64,000 bases of DNA, from NCBI GenBank assembly GCA_035222895.1, contig JAVYIG010009850.1:1-64000 (forward strand). Reading direction: 5' to 3'. This document shows, one piece after another, positions 36,801 through 51,800 of this stretch (position 1 is the stretch's first letter; every line of letters begins with the position of its first letter). Below the pieces are notes generated by a model, which searched no databases, was not told the origin of the DNA, and saw nothing but the letters and a program-made list of their open reading frames with translations. The translations under genes and the position numbers were made by a program. The stretch is from Strongylocentrotus droebachiensis (taxonomy: Eukaryota > Echinodermata > Echinoidea > Camarodonta > Strongylocentrotidae).

Positions 36801-39800
36801 GCCGAGACGTGAGGCTAGTCGGGCCAGCAAGAATCTTTGCACTGACAGCTCTCTTAATTGGCATCTGACATTTTGCAGTGCACACATGATGATGTATCGG
36901 TCCTATTGGCCTCGTGGGGTAGCAACAGACAGTGGCAAACTTCAGAGATAGGCACAGATAACTAGACATTGAAGAATCTTTGCTATTCATGTGGTGACAT
37001 GAAAAAATGTAGATGAATTGGATTTTACACAAGAAATATCTCTAACATTACAAGATTCCCCATTGCTTTATTTCAAGTTCTTGTTTAGTTTTATAGTGTG
37101 TGTGTGTGGAGGGGGGGGGGGGGGGGGGGGATTTCAATTTTTATTTTCATATTCCATAATAAAGGTAGCATCAGCAAACATTATGAGTCATTAAGGGAAA
37201 ACATTACAATAAAGCATTTAGCTCTAAATGGAATCCAATTTTATTCATTTTTGTTTCTATATTAATTTGTTATTGCTCATGCAGGGTGGTATTTTGTCTC
37301 TGAACTTCTCTCTTTTATACCTAATTTCACCTTGCCCTCACTGTAATGCAATATTAACGTATTCCATAATAAACCTGGTTGTGAAACAGCTGATGAATAA
37401 TTGAATATTAAACAGAATATGAAATTGTATCCCAGTCAAGAGTCAATCATCGGATATGTAATAAAGAAGTAATACTAAAAAAATCTAATGTGCACATCGG
37501 TAGGTTAGAGATTTGAGACTAAATGAGCCATGCATGATTGTAGATGACTACTGCAGTTCAATCAAGTGAAGGACGATGATTTGGTAAGATTGCAACTCAA
37601 ATATGTAATTGCTTTGCTCTCCTGCCAGATGTGCCCTATAAGAAGAAATAATGTAACTATATGACTGCTCGCTGCAACCATGCTTGTGTGTGGGAGTGCC
37701 AAGATTACGTTGTGTACAGTTGCTCCTAGGGAAGCCAGAGACATCATTATAAAGGTTGATTTCTAAAGCGAGGAGCGTGGGGTTACAATTGCCTTTTTAA
37801 TATTTCCTATTCAAGGATATACATGTATGTATGCAAGCAAGGACAAAGAGAAACCATAGAACGTCATAAGAATCAGTTTTCCTGGTTCATTTTGTGTATC
37901 AGCGCATGCTACGTGATGTGAGGTTGCTTGACATATGGGGAAATGATGAAATGGAATCAGTGTGCAAGTTGTCAGCTTGTAGGAAGCAAAAATATTATCA
38001 GACCTGGGCCCCGTCTTACAAAGAGTTGATATCAATGGCAACTATGTACATAGGAGATTGCAAACTTGCGATTGATTAGAGGACTTGCGATTGATTTGTA
38101 AGACGGGGCCCAGTTGTTAATAATACCTGAAATGTAGGTCGTCACAAGTTAACTTACAAATTGTGATTCTGAATATTTCTTCTTTCATAAAATAAATAAC
38201 ATCTTCATTACTATCCCTTTGTTCAAAACATATATCTGCTATGTAAAAATCAAACTTTTACAGCTCTTAAAAATGCAACTTTTACAGCTCTTAAAAATGC
38301 ATTCAAATACAGACACATTATCTGCTGAGAAAGAAAAAAAAAAGCTTTAACTTTATACAGATTGATATGACTTGCGTCCTTCCAGCTCTCTGCCTTTATC
38401 TCTAAGGCTCTTTTAATCATTAAAGTAAGTTTAAAGTGCAGAAGCGATGCAAAGTTGTTTACTCCATTTTGAGCACATTGACTGCTTTATGGGCATAACT
38501 TGAGGATGAAAAAGGAAAAAAACAAGCACATTTCTTAATTTTTTACCATTAATATAGAAAAGTGTTGGTTGAAATTCATGCACATGTATTTAGAGCAGAG
38601 GATGGCAGGACATAATGGTAATTGACTTGACGAGAGAAAGGAGATGGACCCTGCAGCATCCAAACGATGCAAAACATAAAAAGAAGGTACCCTGTACTTC
38701 TCTGAGGATACCATTACTTTAATATAATTGATGCATAGAAAGATGCTGTCTTTGGTGCCCTGAGGGAGTGTAAGGTATCTGTCCCATCTAATGTTTTGGG
38801 TACACTCTGGGATGAATTTAATATACATTGTACATGTATAGGTGTTTACGAAGAGAAGGCAGTGTGTTTTCAGTGTGCGTGAACGGGTACGCTAATAGTG
38901 AATGGCATCTGTGCATGGATAGTGTGTCACTGTCAGCAAATTTGAAAACATGAAGGCTGCAACTGGTGTTATGAAATTGAATTCAAGATACCTTGTTTTG
39001 ATCATGCCATCAAAAATTAACCTTTTCATTTACGTGATGGGCTTTTTTCTTTTAAATGCCCTGTTTATTGTTAGACAAGCGTGACTTTTGAAGGAATTAG
39101 GGCAGTTGCTTAAGGCATGAACAAGTTAGGTTAGGTAACTGCATGTACCGGTAGTAGCTATATCGACATAGCATTTAGTTGATGCCATATGATAGATCCT
39201 CATCATTTTACCATAGTTGTGCATTATTTGCTAAGTCTTCAAATGTAATGTAGGAAAATATCCCCTCCCCCTCAAAAAAGCAAAATAAACAAAGAATGAC
39301 AGCCAGATAGTAAAGTTAGATAACAATTGAAGTTAATGTAAGGGCTGTATTCAGACTCAAGTTAATCTCCCACATTGTTTTCAGGAGCGCTGAACAAGAT
39401 TGACCTAATTCTACCCAATTGGTCTGTATTTGTAAATGTCAGCTAATATGTTCTTGAACACAACTCTTGCGATGTAACATTAACATCCATTGCAATCGGC
39501 ATCCTTAACCACTGAAATGAACAATTGATGAAAAGACAATTCTCGAGTCAAGTTGCCCTGAGGTACTCTGCCAAAACCTCTTGCATAATTGTGATTTGTG
39601 GCATGTTGATTTCTTGTCTTGCCATTCCACTAGAAGTAATCAAATGTATCACGGTGGGCTGGGTCTTGGGCTGTTGATATTGACATACGGTCTTGCACTT
39701 GACTGCACTTTTCCTTCAAAATCAATGCGGGGATTGGTGTATGCCTGATAAGAAAAGTAGCAAACAGATTGGCATGTTTACAGTTGGATGTTAAATGAAG

Positions 39801-42800
39801 TGAAAATGTGATGTCCCCGTAGCAACCCCCGAAATGTTATTGGACACAGCAAACTGTGTAGCGTCTTTGTTGATCACGTCGAAAAACATGAATAGTCCCG
39901 AGGATGATTTTATCATGCACCTGCTTGTGAAAATGACAAAAATGTCACCTGCCTTGGGTATCTATTTCAGGAGACATTTTGAGATGAAAAGCATTTTTTT
40001 AAAATGCTTTCAGAAACCATGATTTAATTTTCATCGCCATATTTTGCCCTTGGTAATTTATGTAAGTGCGAGAGTGGACACATGATTTTTTCAAATAGTT
40101 TTTTTTTTGCTACAGTAAAAATAAAGATTGCCAAACATCTATGATAATGTAGTTATTTATAAAGTATCATTGAAAATATCTGACCATTCAGTGAATATAT
40201 CTTTCCTTTTTGTTTCTCCAGGACCGTGTTTCTTTCAGAAGGATAGTACTAAAGAATGCAGCCAAGAAGAGGCGTATATATGAAGAGCTGCTTGAGAAGG
40301 TCTCTATATTCAAATCTCTAGAGGTAAGAATGTGTAGGGTTTTTCAATAATTATACAGTAATTGAAGGATCAACGTAATACTGCTTTGGCAGTTTTAAAG
40401 AATTTAAGAATGTAAATGATATGAAGACTACACTTTCAAATATTCTTCAGAATCATTAAAATTGTATGTAATGGAATTGACTGCATCCTCAAGTTTGAAA
40501 TGGTGGAGGGCTGTATAAAAAGAAGGTTGAGTGCTTGTAGAAGTGACATATAATTTGTGAGCTTCTTTATTCTTGTTATGGTTTATGCAAAAGAATATTC
40601 TAGAAAAAGTGTCCCCCTGAAAAGGATGGCTCTTTAAATGCCCTTGAAATCTAAATATGACATAAGGGGTTCTTCACAGGGTTGGATGTTTGGTTTCCTT
40701 ATGACCCTTTTCAAAGCCTTGCAGACTATTTGATCTCATTATCATATAAATATTGGGCTGGATAAATAATAATAATGTGCTTAGTTCTTGCAATATCTCA
40801 TTCAGCATTGAGATCTTCAAAATGAATTATTAATGGGTAAACTGAATATTTCATAAATGTGCCTAGTATTCATTCATTCATTCAATGAAACAATGAAAGA
40901 ATGACTAAAAACTTTTGTTTATCCATGTTTGTATTAATTAACTTAAATATAAAAATGATGTTGCCCATTTGGCTGGGATTTGAAAGGAATTGCATATGGT
41001 GTTTGCTGATCCCTTCTACATTTTCAGACAGTACTAGTATACTACATGTAGGTTGCCTAAAACAACTCATGTGCTCACAATGTATACTGTACGTAGTCAG
41101 GTTACAAAACTGTAGAGGCATTAAAATCGAGGTACAAAAGAATTTTTGAAAGACTAAAGTAATAACCGGTCACTGGACTTTGTACTGTTAAATCTTTTTG
41201 TTCCAGAAGAGGATGTGATAGCTAGGTACCTGGATTGATATACTTTTAACATTGTGTATCTGTCTAGGCTCGTAATGTGATGTGTGCCATGTAACATAAA
41301 GAGTTAAAATTGATTGCATCTCCCTCAAATAATAGTCAATCAATCCTAAATTTACATTAAATAGCAACATACAATTGATTTTATGTTTGATACAGACACA
41401 CCCAGGGCATGGTAAGATACAATAAATTGCAGTAAGATTGGAGATGCAATAGTGTTTTATGATTGATTGAACATGGAATTTCATGTTGCAGGGTCCTTGG
41501 CAAACAAAATATCTCTTGCAAGGCATGTACATGTAAGCATTTATGTATGTTCATTTTAATCATAGAGTTGGAATAGCTACAGAGAAATGTAAAACACTAT
41601 GCTTGTTCAGGAAGAATTTGTAACCTTCCGTTTAGAGTCATGTAATCAGTAGTTTCTAGTAGGCATAATGAGGGAAGCTGTAGAAGTCATTGAATCGAGA
41701 CAAAATTAATGGACAATTATAATACCAGAGCCTTTCCAGTGAATACATACATGTACTGTACAGTAATTGGCATGGAGTCATAACCTATTCATTTTCAAGG
41801 AAAATTATGTATGTTTATCATAAAATAAGCTGTTTTCATGGCTTGAATGGTATGCTGTTATCGAAATGAATAATACATATCGAATACACCCCCCCCCCCC
41901 CACAACCCTGAGAAGAAAAAAAGAGAGACAAAAAATGTGTGGTGTATTCTACTTGCTATCTATGTACATGCAATTGCTTCTGTTTATTAAAGGTATTATA
42001 GTACTTCCACTCTTTAATAGATGCTGTTTCTCGCAGCACTTCCTTCAGATTGTCATCTCTTTAATTTCTCATTCTCACTCTCCTTTCTCCTCTTTATTCC
42101 TCTGCTCCTCTATTTCTTTTCTCCCTCCTCCTGTGTGCTATACATAACGCTTTCTTCCATCTTATCCCACATCCTTTTTCCCCTGTCAATTTGTCATTCC
42201 CTCTTTGTTTGTATAGAAATATGATTATATGATCTACACGCACGTATGCCTCAGTTCAGCCCTCGACTACCATCTCAATTCATTTTTTATACTCGATGGA
42301 CCAGATTTAACCAATTTTTTAAACTTCTCATTATAAAGTAATTGTGTTTATTGCCTGAGGTTCTACATGCATTACTGACGTCAACGAACTAAATTCATCG
42401 CCCCTAGTAATCCTCAAAACGACTTTGATTCCTCTGTGCATTTATGTGACTGATTGGAAAAGAAAGATAGAAGATGTTGAACTGTCGTTAGCACACAACC
42501 TTACGAATTGATGTGCTCGTAATGGATTTATGTGACTAATACTGGAAATCGTTCTCATTTTAGAGTCGTTCAAGATGTAATATCCTTCATAATGCTCTCA
42601 TTGTGAATAATATTATCATTTTCAAGTCAATTAAATTTGTTTCTTATTTTAATTGTTTTGTTTTGTTTTGTTTTGTTTATCATTCTGTATTTTAGCAATA
42701 TGAACGTATGAACCTTGCAGATGCATTAGTAACAAGGACATATGAGGATGGAGATTGCATTATTGCTCAGGTAAAAAACTCATTTCTACACAAAGTCATA

Positions 42801-45800
42801 CTTGTATTTTCTCTTATATGGTATAAAAGCAGTGGGAATCAGTATATTTACATTAAATGAGAAACAAATGTCTGTGAACATTGATTTCTTATACATTTTG
42901 ATTTTGTTTAACCCTCTTAATGAATCATTTAATTTGTTATATACATGTAGTATGATTAGAATTGATACATTAAAATTGTAATCAATTAAAGTTCCTCAGT
43001 TGAACTAAAATACAAAACCATTGACCATTTGTTATTTTTTTAAAGTAATATTTCTGTGGATCAATCTGAATAGATCTATTTCTGTCAGTTGTTATTTTGA
43101 TTTATATCATGCTACTAGTATTACAAATATTTGTTCAAATGATGAACTGAGAATCAAAGCCTATTACATGCATATTATGAATATAAACACATTATTTTGC
43201 CATTAACCACAGTGGTGTTATTTAGAATACAAGTGAATTAGCATTTGTCTTCTGAAGCATATTGGATGACCATAGAATGACAGGTAAGAGAATATTGCTA
43301 GTTCAGGCGGTAACCATAGCATCAGCAAAAATTTGTCTCATGGAAATTAAGGTATTCTTGAAAAGTTAATATTCAGGTTGAAGCCAAATGACCTTTTTCA
43401 GTATGCAGATCCCTCTGTATGGAAAGCCATCTTCAGCCAAGATATTACTCGTCTTGTAACCGAGCTTCTCCCATCAGCAATGGAGATCACGCCAGATTCC
43501 GTTTCAGAATCAAGAAATAATGACATTTTTATTGGATTTCTTTCTCTTGCCTTATGACAGGGAGACGGAGCCGATGGGTGCTATTTCATTGAAGCAGGGC
43601 AGTGTAGGATTGCTATGAAGAGTGAGGTAGGACTAGGAAGGCTTTTTCTCATATTACCCCATTCTCTTTTTGTTTTTATTTTTCATATGTATTCCTTTGT
43701 GTTTGGTTGTTCAGTTATTATTCATAGATTGATATGCGTAGCCTTCCTTAGTTTTGTTTGGAAAAGTTACATTATTATTTAATGCACTTGAATTATTTTG
43801 TTAAATAACACACTTTGTTAACCATTTTTTGTTCAGCACTGCACTTCACAATTCAAACATTTAGACCTGAAAACCATTAACTTCATATGTAGAGAATAAC
43901 ATTGTTGTTTTGTCTTGATATGAAACTGGTATTAATTTTGAATTACTTTTGTATTGTTCCTTTCACTTTGTTAATTAATTTTATGTTTAATCTGCACCAG
44001 ATCTAGACACTGAAGAGGTGTAGAATATTATCTTCATCAACTTTCTAATATTACCCTTTGTTGTGCACAACAGCCACTCTCCTCTCTCTTTAAAAAAAAT
44101 AATGAACCCCATTTTCTTTCCATGCCTTTTGTTTAACACACTCTATGCACCTCATACATACACCCACCCACCCACCCACTGAAACGAGAGAAACGTCTTC
44201 TTTCCCCCCGATCTTTTGTCATTCCTCGTGAACCATGACATTTAATGAGCAATGGGGAGACAGCAGGAAAACCTAATTGCTAATACTTTGATGGGAGATA
44301 ATATTTTGTGTCCTCTGGTTAGTTCTTATGTCTTTTCCTCATCTTTTTCCAGGTTGTTCTCCCGGCTTGTGTTTGTCAAAATACTAGATGACTGTAATGG
44401 TTTTCTTTACTCCCCGCAAGCTAAAATATCAATTTGCAAAAGGAAAAAAAAAAGCATTCCCACTAGGGCAAATTATCTCTATTGTCTTTAATAGACATGT
44501 CAAATTTCTAGAAGAGAATAGTTGTGTAGCATGCCAACGGCTTTATGAAGAAAAACAAAGTATGAATAATCTATCCTCCAACCTCCATTCAATTTCTTTA
44601 AAACATAACATGTATTTGAAGGGATAGGATTTTATAGAATATAGAAAAGGTATGTTTACATGCAACAGAAGATTTAATTCTATTATGTCAAGGTGTTGTA
44701 ATTAATTCTTGTTAAAATTCTTCAAGCTCCCCCCCCCCATGTCATTGGTAATGTCCAGTATCTGTTCACTGTATTCCTTTATTTCACTGCAATCTCTGTC
44801 TTTATTCTGTTGATCTTCTCTCCTCTTTCCTATGCTCTCCTCTTTTCTCTTCCTTTATGTTCCTTTTTTTTTGTGTTTGCTCCTCCTTCTGCCTGACTTA
44901 GCATGCTCGTGCGAGTCGCCTCACGCCAGTCACACGCCATACAATTTCACGCTTTCCTGCATCTCTCCTTGGAATCTCTTGGCTTCTGCCTCCTGTTGTT
45001 TGCCATCCTCATCGCCATCTTGAATCGCCACCTGTTGACCGCTTAGCTTACAATCTCACGTGTCATTCAGCACTGTGCAGTGCATTCCATGTCCCAAATC
45101 TTTTTATTCTCGTCCGAGCGTTGATGTTTGCCCTGCCGATAAAAAGTAAACAAGTGCAGTGCTTTCAGTACACTGATTTTATGTCAAAATCAAGGCCACA
45201 TTCAAGAACTTCTAGTTTCTTGTTCCTTAATTTGTTAGTAGAAATCATAAGCTGCTGCGATTATTGCTCAGTCACATTTATCAAAGATTACCAAAATTGT
45301 TTACCAAAATGAGAGAAATAATTACCAACCTTTGATTTACTATGACAGGCTGTTATTTCTTATATTTACTACCCTTCTTGTAAAACTTTGATTGGATTTC
45401 GGTAACTACTTCATCGATTTCCATCAACATCCAAATCCCAACTCACAACAGCAAAACATTCACTATATGGTTCATTGGTCTTAAGTCGGCTTTCAAGAAT
45501 TTGCATGGACATAATGTGAAACGCAGACATGTGCATGGGACTGCATGTATGCACCATGGATTACATCAATGCATTATACATGGGACTTGGCTGTCAGCGT
45601 TTTCCAGACTCCACAATTTTTTTGCCATATAAAGAATTCCAACCTGTTGATTTTCACCCATAGTCATAATACTAAAGCGGGCAGGTGAATCGTTTGAGCT
45701 GCTCAAGTATGTAATCCCATTGGGAGATGTTAAACTAGTTCATGCTTCTATAGACCCTACAGCTAGATTAGATAAACAAGAAACGCAGACAGGGAGAAAC

Positions 45801-48800
45801 CAAATATTACCCGTTTTATTTGTACATTCGTTTTTCAGATGAAGCAAAATTCAACAGTTCCTCAGGTACTGTACCACATTTATGCGTGAAATTAACTAAA
45901 CTGCCGTTGATAATCGATGCAATGAAAAAAATTGGTGAAAGGAAATAAATAGTGGGGTTTGAAAATATTGCAGTGGCTGGCTTTCCTTCTTTCTGATCTC
46001 CAGTCTATTCCGATCTCCTGTCTATTCTGGTCGATCTGCTGTGTAAATAAGGAGATGTATAGACCTGTTGCTGTGATTGCCTCTTAAACTCACTGCCTGG
46101 TATTGATATGTGTTTCTGACTAACTTCCATCTAACATTACCCTTCATGATATAGTTAACAAATATAAACAGCCATTTAATTGATTTTAATGATGTTACTG
46201 AAGCATTGATTTTTTGTAATGACTACTCAACTGCTGTAGGTGGAATGTTTGTAGGATCTATAGTCTTAAAACATTTAAAGAGAAAAAAAAAGCTCCCCCC
46301 CCCCCCCCCAAAAAAAAAAAAAAATGCCCCGTTTACTTTGCTCTGGGCAAGTATGTAATACATTGCATTGGCACATTCTACATTCTAAATTCTCTGGCAC
46401 TTATTCTTGAAAGCTGAAGAATTAAAAAGTTGAATCTGGTTTAACTTAAGTCAACATGGAGTGCCACATGTCAACATCTTGTAAAAGTTAACATTATTCT
46501 CTAGTCTAATTACTACAAAGGACTTGACACTTGATGCTCCATAAATGAGTTAACTATCAAACTCACCCATTGAAACTTTATAAAGCTGGCACAAAATTGG
46601 CCCACTTGCAAGAGTATAAGCCCTTGTTTGATACTCGACAAAAAATACACATTTTGTTCATCGATCATATTGCTAGATGTAAACTGCAAAATTTGGATGA
46701 ATGGCACATGCATGTTGACTGCTTTGATGTGTTTGCAATCAGCTTGCGACACTACATTGTATGTGCTGTGTTTAATGTGTGAATAATGTCACTTTAGCTT
46801 CACAATATTAGTCATGTTTTTGTGGAAAATTTGATGCACTGAGTGAGGTGTGCGTTTCTTCTATAATCTTGAAAATGTTCTGATATCCATCTAGATACCA
46901 GAGTTTCATGTCTGCCATGAGCCTATCGCAATGCACTTTATAAATGTTATATCTCAATATTGAATTTCTTTGATGTATTCATGACTCTTGTAGCATTGTG
47001 CTGTAGCAGAGCTACGTGAATATGTCAACCTGTGTGCCACCCCCAAATCTACTGCATTATTCAGTTTTGCATTACTCAGTTTTGTGGCTTTGAGATGATC
47101 CTTCTAATGCACACGTCATTGTGTATGAAACTGAAAAAGAAAAAAAGAGAAAGACACCCAAGGCTGTTTGAGTAATTTATGAAGTTTGTAAAGAAAAATC
47201 AAGTGAAATTCAGGGTTGAAAATCATGGGGGGGGGGGGGGGGGGTGGGGGTGGGATTTTCAAGCAACATTTTTTTTGAAGGTGCAATTATTTTTCTTTTT
47301 TTAAATACACATTGTGCAGTGTGTTGTTAATGATGGCTAATGAAACAATTGCTATTCCTATGCCTAGTTATGCACACTTTATTTTTACTGTTCAATACTT
47401 AACAGCAGTGCAGGTTGACGGACTATTTCCTGGGGTGCATTTTATACTAACATTTATTAAAGAAATGATTATTGTTTCAAGTCAAATGCCTGTTTTATTG
47501 TATATGATTAGGAACTTTTTTTTGCAATGAAATTATGAAAACCAAATGATTTTCTTTTTTTTAAATCTATGAGATGAATTAAAGACACGTAGTGCAACAT
47601 ATTTACTTGTTGTGAAATTTAGAAGAAATAAATTAACGCTAATCATTTTAAAAGGGTGCAATATACCGTGTGTCTCAAAAAAAACGTAACACTTTTGAAA
47701 TGGTTGCCAAATTGAGCATATATAATTTTATGAAAAAATGTCTATATGTATGGAAAGCTAAAGGACCAACCTTTCATATGATATGAAAAAATTAAAAAAA
47801 ATCATGCTTCGATGGACAGTGTTCACTTAAGTTAGAGGTATGAAAATGGGCCTGCGCAGGATTTTTCCTTCCAATTTTGGACAGGTAAATTACTTGTAAC
47901 TTACAAAATAAGGTCGATATGAGATATTCATGATCGATGGATCAAAAGGATATTTTGAATCAAAAGGATATTTTGAATACCTCGAATTCTGGTATTTTCA
48001 ATGCATAATGAATGATGTACTTAGCTATTACATGTTTGGGTCATTCATAAAACCTGAATAAAATGTGATTGATGATCCACCAAACTTACGGAAGAAAACT
48101 GATAAAGAAAAGGCAAGGGGTAGGTGATGGGATGGGAAAAGGTTGTGGGGGGGAGGAGAGTGGGTTGCATAATGTCAATTATGATTTTGAATACGGTATT
48201 TCAATTTAACATTTTCCCATTCTTCCTTCATCCTGTTCACATCTACCAGATCAATGATACAATAAGATGGGAGTGGAAGTTGGTGTGTGTGTGTGTGTGT
48301 GTGTGTGGCAGGGGTGGTGTTTGGGGATTGATAAATGACAGAGAGAAAGGACTGGTATTCAAAACATCCTTTTAACTCTTAATCCATCGATCATGAATAT
48401 CTCATATCAAACTTATTTTGTATGCTAAAAGTAACTTACCTGTCCAAAATTGGAAGGAAAAATCCTGCGCAGGCCCATTTTCATACCTCTAACTTAAGTG
48501 AACACTGTTCATCGAAGCATGATTTTTTTTTCAATTTTTTCATATCATATGAAAGGTTGGTCCTTTAGCTTTCCATACATATCAACATTTTTTCATAAAA
48601 TTATATATGCTCAATTTGGCAACCATTTCAAAAGTGTTACGTTTTTTTTGAGACACACGGTATTATGTGTAAAACGCATGAACCAGGTAACTGTCAATGC
48701 ACTCTTATAATTGCTCTTTATTTCAACTATAATGTTGCTCAAATACAGATTTGTATAGCATAGCATGAAATATTAAGATTGAAAAATATATTTGAGCTAT

Positions 48801-51800
48801 GAAATACAAATGTGTATATCTTTAATAGTAATATTCAAGTTGCACATATTGAGAACAGTTACATACAATGTTGCTTATTCTGCTGCAATTTTCTAAAAGT
48901 GTATCTAGAATTGTTAATATATATCTTTCTTGAACCCTACACTTATAGTTACAACTACAGAGTTATAGTTATAGTTTTCATTTCTTGTTTATCTAACTTT
49001 GTTGTAACCAGTTTCTCTTTTCTCAATTGTTCTTTCTACCGTTCCCGTTAAACCCATGTCCATCCTAAACCCATACGCTAATTCCTTCGTTTACCACACC
49101 AACATCAAACAACATTTCTCTGGAATAATGTTGCCATTTCTATTTCATCAATCAACTGATGATGATGTTGCCAATGTGATGTCTCACTCGTTTTGCATGA
49201 TGAAATCTTTTCTTCTTCAATCTCATCTACAACAAAAATTCACCCTTTACAGAGATCAGTGAGTATTGTGTGCATTTCTCAATTTTTTTCCATGTTTTCT
49301 GAGCACATGTCAAAAGGTCATCTTGAATTCTGGTCCATCCTTACTCAAAATCATCTTATAACATAGATTCTTTGGACTGCAAACTGTAAACAAATTTGTA
49401 CCCGCAGTCCAGCACATACATGTACCGGTATATGCTATAGATGATTTTTTTTTTTTTTTTTAATTGCCTTTTTTTGTGTTACTTACCGTATGTAGAACTT
49501 CAGCATTTGATTTAAATTCCTTTTTGGCAATCATTTGTTACATGCGACAACGAGTTGGAAATTGCATTGCATTTGATTACCAGAATTCAAGATTATCCTG
49601 GAGGACTAATATAATTATCCAAGTCCTTTTTCTGGAATATTAATTTAAAAAGTCATGAAACAATATGTTGTATTAAAGTATTGTTGAATTAATCACCCAG
49701 CTTAAATGGTTTACAACAGGTTTCATGGTTTTCTTAACTAAAATCTCATGAAAAGGGGCTTGGATACCTGTTTAGTAGGTTAGTTTTCTGTATTCTTTTC
49801 CTTCACATCGTTGCTTTGAAGGAATTTTCGTATTAAAGACAGTTGATCTTTGTTGAAAATGGAGAGTGACATTTATTCATGATATGACACCACTTAAAAA
49901 AAGAGAGAGAGTTCATTCCTCCTTGCCATGTAGTATTTTTTTGTTGGGGGGGGGGGGGACATTACAGTGTATTCATTTGATGATTAAAAAGAACAGTTGT
50001 ATCAGTCTAAACATATGACAGTCAAGATGAAAGAATATTTTCATTGTCCGATGGAACCCGTGGCAAATTGTACAAGTCAAACTAAGTTGTTCCCCTTTTC
50101 TTGATTATCAATATACTAATCGTTTTTTGGCCCTTTGATCGAAATGTGAATTAACAAAAATCTCACAGCTAATACAAATACTCTCCACCCACATGTTAAA
50201 TGGGTACCTGGGTACCCTGAAAGTCATTGTAGTTTACTCAGCATTGTGAGCGTTTGTATTAAGGCGCCTGGCTGGAACATTCCCCGGGGAGTGGAGAATG
50301 TGCATACAATGTATGCTGGCAAACCTGAATCAAATGACTTGGGTAATGATATACATGTAAAGCACTTCTAAAGAGACATTACCGATATAAAAACCCAGAT
50401 TATTATTATTATTTTAATTATTGTATAGGTCAATACAAATACTCTGTACTGTATTTCCAGGGTCAGAGACTTTCCTAATGGCTGTGAACCATTCAATCTA
50501 CCGTAACAAATCATCCTATCCGATTCACTCTATTTCACGACATCTTGCAAAATATCTGAGTAGGAGAGAAAAAGAAGAATCTTGCAATCATGATGCAATC
50601 CATCATTAGGCATCCTTCAACAGAGTTCATTAGTGATAAATGAAGAAATGAAATAGTACTTGTAGTGTGTAAAGCCATGCATTCATTATCAGGTGTGCTA
50701 TCAATCACTACCCTGGGACCCTCCAATCCATTCTGACCTTTACATCTCTCTAGACCTTACTCTCCTTCGATCAATACCTATGCAACTTATCAGCATTCCT
50801 GCATTTGAACTGAAAACAAAAAAATCAGCAATGCAGATAAGTCACGTCTTCCCAAGCTAGATATCGTCTGCTGAGAACCAGAAGGGCATTGACTTCTTTC
50901 TTTACACTTACTTAGAGTTAGCACCCTGCTGGCTCTCATGAGACGTTTTAATGAAAATGTCAGCAGCTACGGACTACATTTATTTTGTAGCAATTGCCTT
51001 TTGGGAGATTTCACTATTGTTAAAATAAATGTTTTGTATTTTATCATTGTGGGTTGGGTGTAGATTTTTTTTTTTTTAAAGAACAAGAATTTTAGTCTTC
51101 CAAGCTACCTCTAAAGTCTTTTATTAAAAAAAAAAGAAATAAGTTATTAGGCAGTTATTAATCCTTCATATTTTGTTAAATTATTTAAAATGGCTAATTC
51201 ATCTCCCAAAATTTTTTTTCAAGTGGTCCCATATCTGTTATTTAAAAGAGAGCGCTTTGAAATTTCAACTTGTTCTTTTTACATTCACCTTCCTAGCCAA
51301 AGCTATAAATTACAGACCAATTATAAATTGATTATCATCATTGAAATTGCTAGTAGCTATATCCATGCTAATTATTGTACTCAAACTTTCTGCAAAAAGC
51401 TTATGCAATGTCTATTGGGATGGGTCATGGAACTTTGTAGTAGGTCAACTCCACGGATGGATTAACATATATTATAAATAATATGGACGGCGATGCAAGC
51501 CATGAATATGCATGGAATAAAAAATGTTCTACTTCGCCCATTCCCTATCTAATAGGATAATCCTGATGAAGAGAAGGAAGTTGCAATCTACAATCAAGGC
51601 CAGTATTTTGGAGGTAAGCATCAACTGACTATCTTCTATTTATCTATATTTTATCTTATTTTCTTGTTAATCTTTGTATGCTTCCATTGCTTGACTTTGT
51701 TTGCTTCAAACATGCTACATATTTTTTGATGAATTTCTCTCTTAATTAAAAAAAAATTTGAGTACACTATTTTCTAGAACAGATTACATATAACTTGACT

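Larger units (their letters stand above)
34842..40221 (+). other. Intron 7 of PKA RII
   Basis: A 5.4-kb intron with a 20-nt G-run (37111-37130), one MITE (38006-38111) and a short tandem duplication (38253-38300). The remainder is AT-rich sequence without a recognisable gene or RNA. Confidence 0.65.
45866..51555 (+). other. Intron 10/11 of PKA RII, downstream part
   Basis: Contains C/A tracts (46295-46325), an 18-nt G-run (47227-47244), a long-TIR transposon (47666-48660) and a short hairpin element (50872-50939). A 20-nt T-run lies near 49447. No other gene is recognised. Confidence 0.6.

Noticed and set aside
41188-41532. 114-codon open frame on the - strand
   Set aside because: Intronic and antisense to RII, without domain, promoter or splice support.
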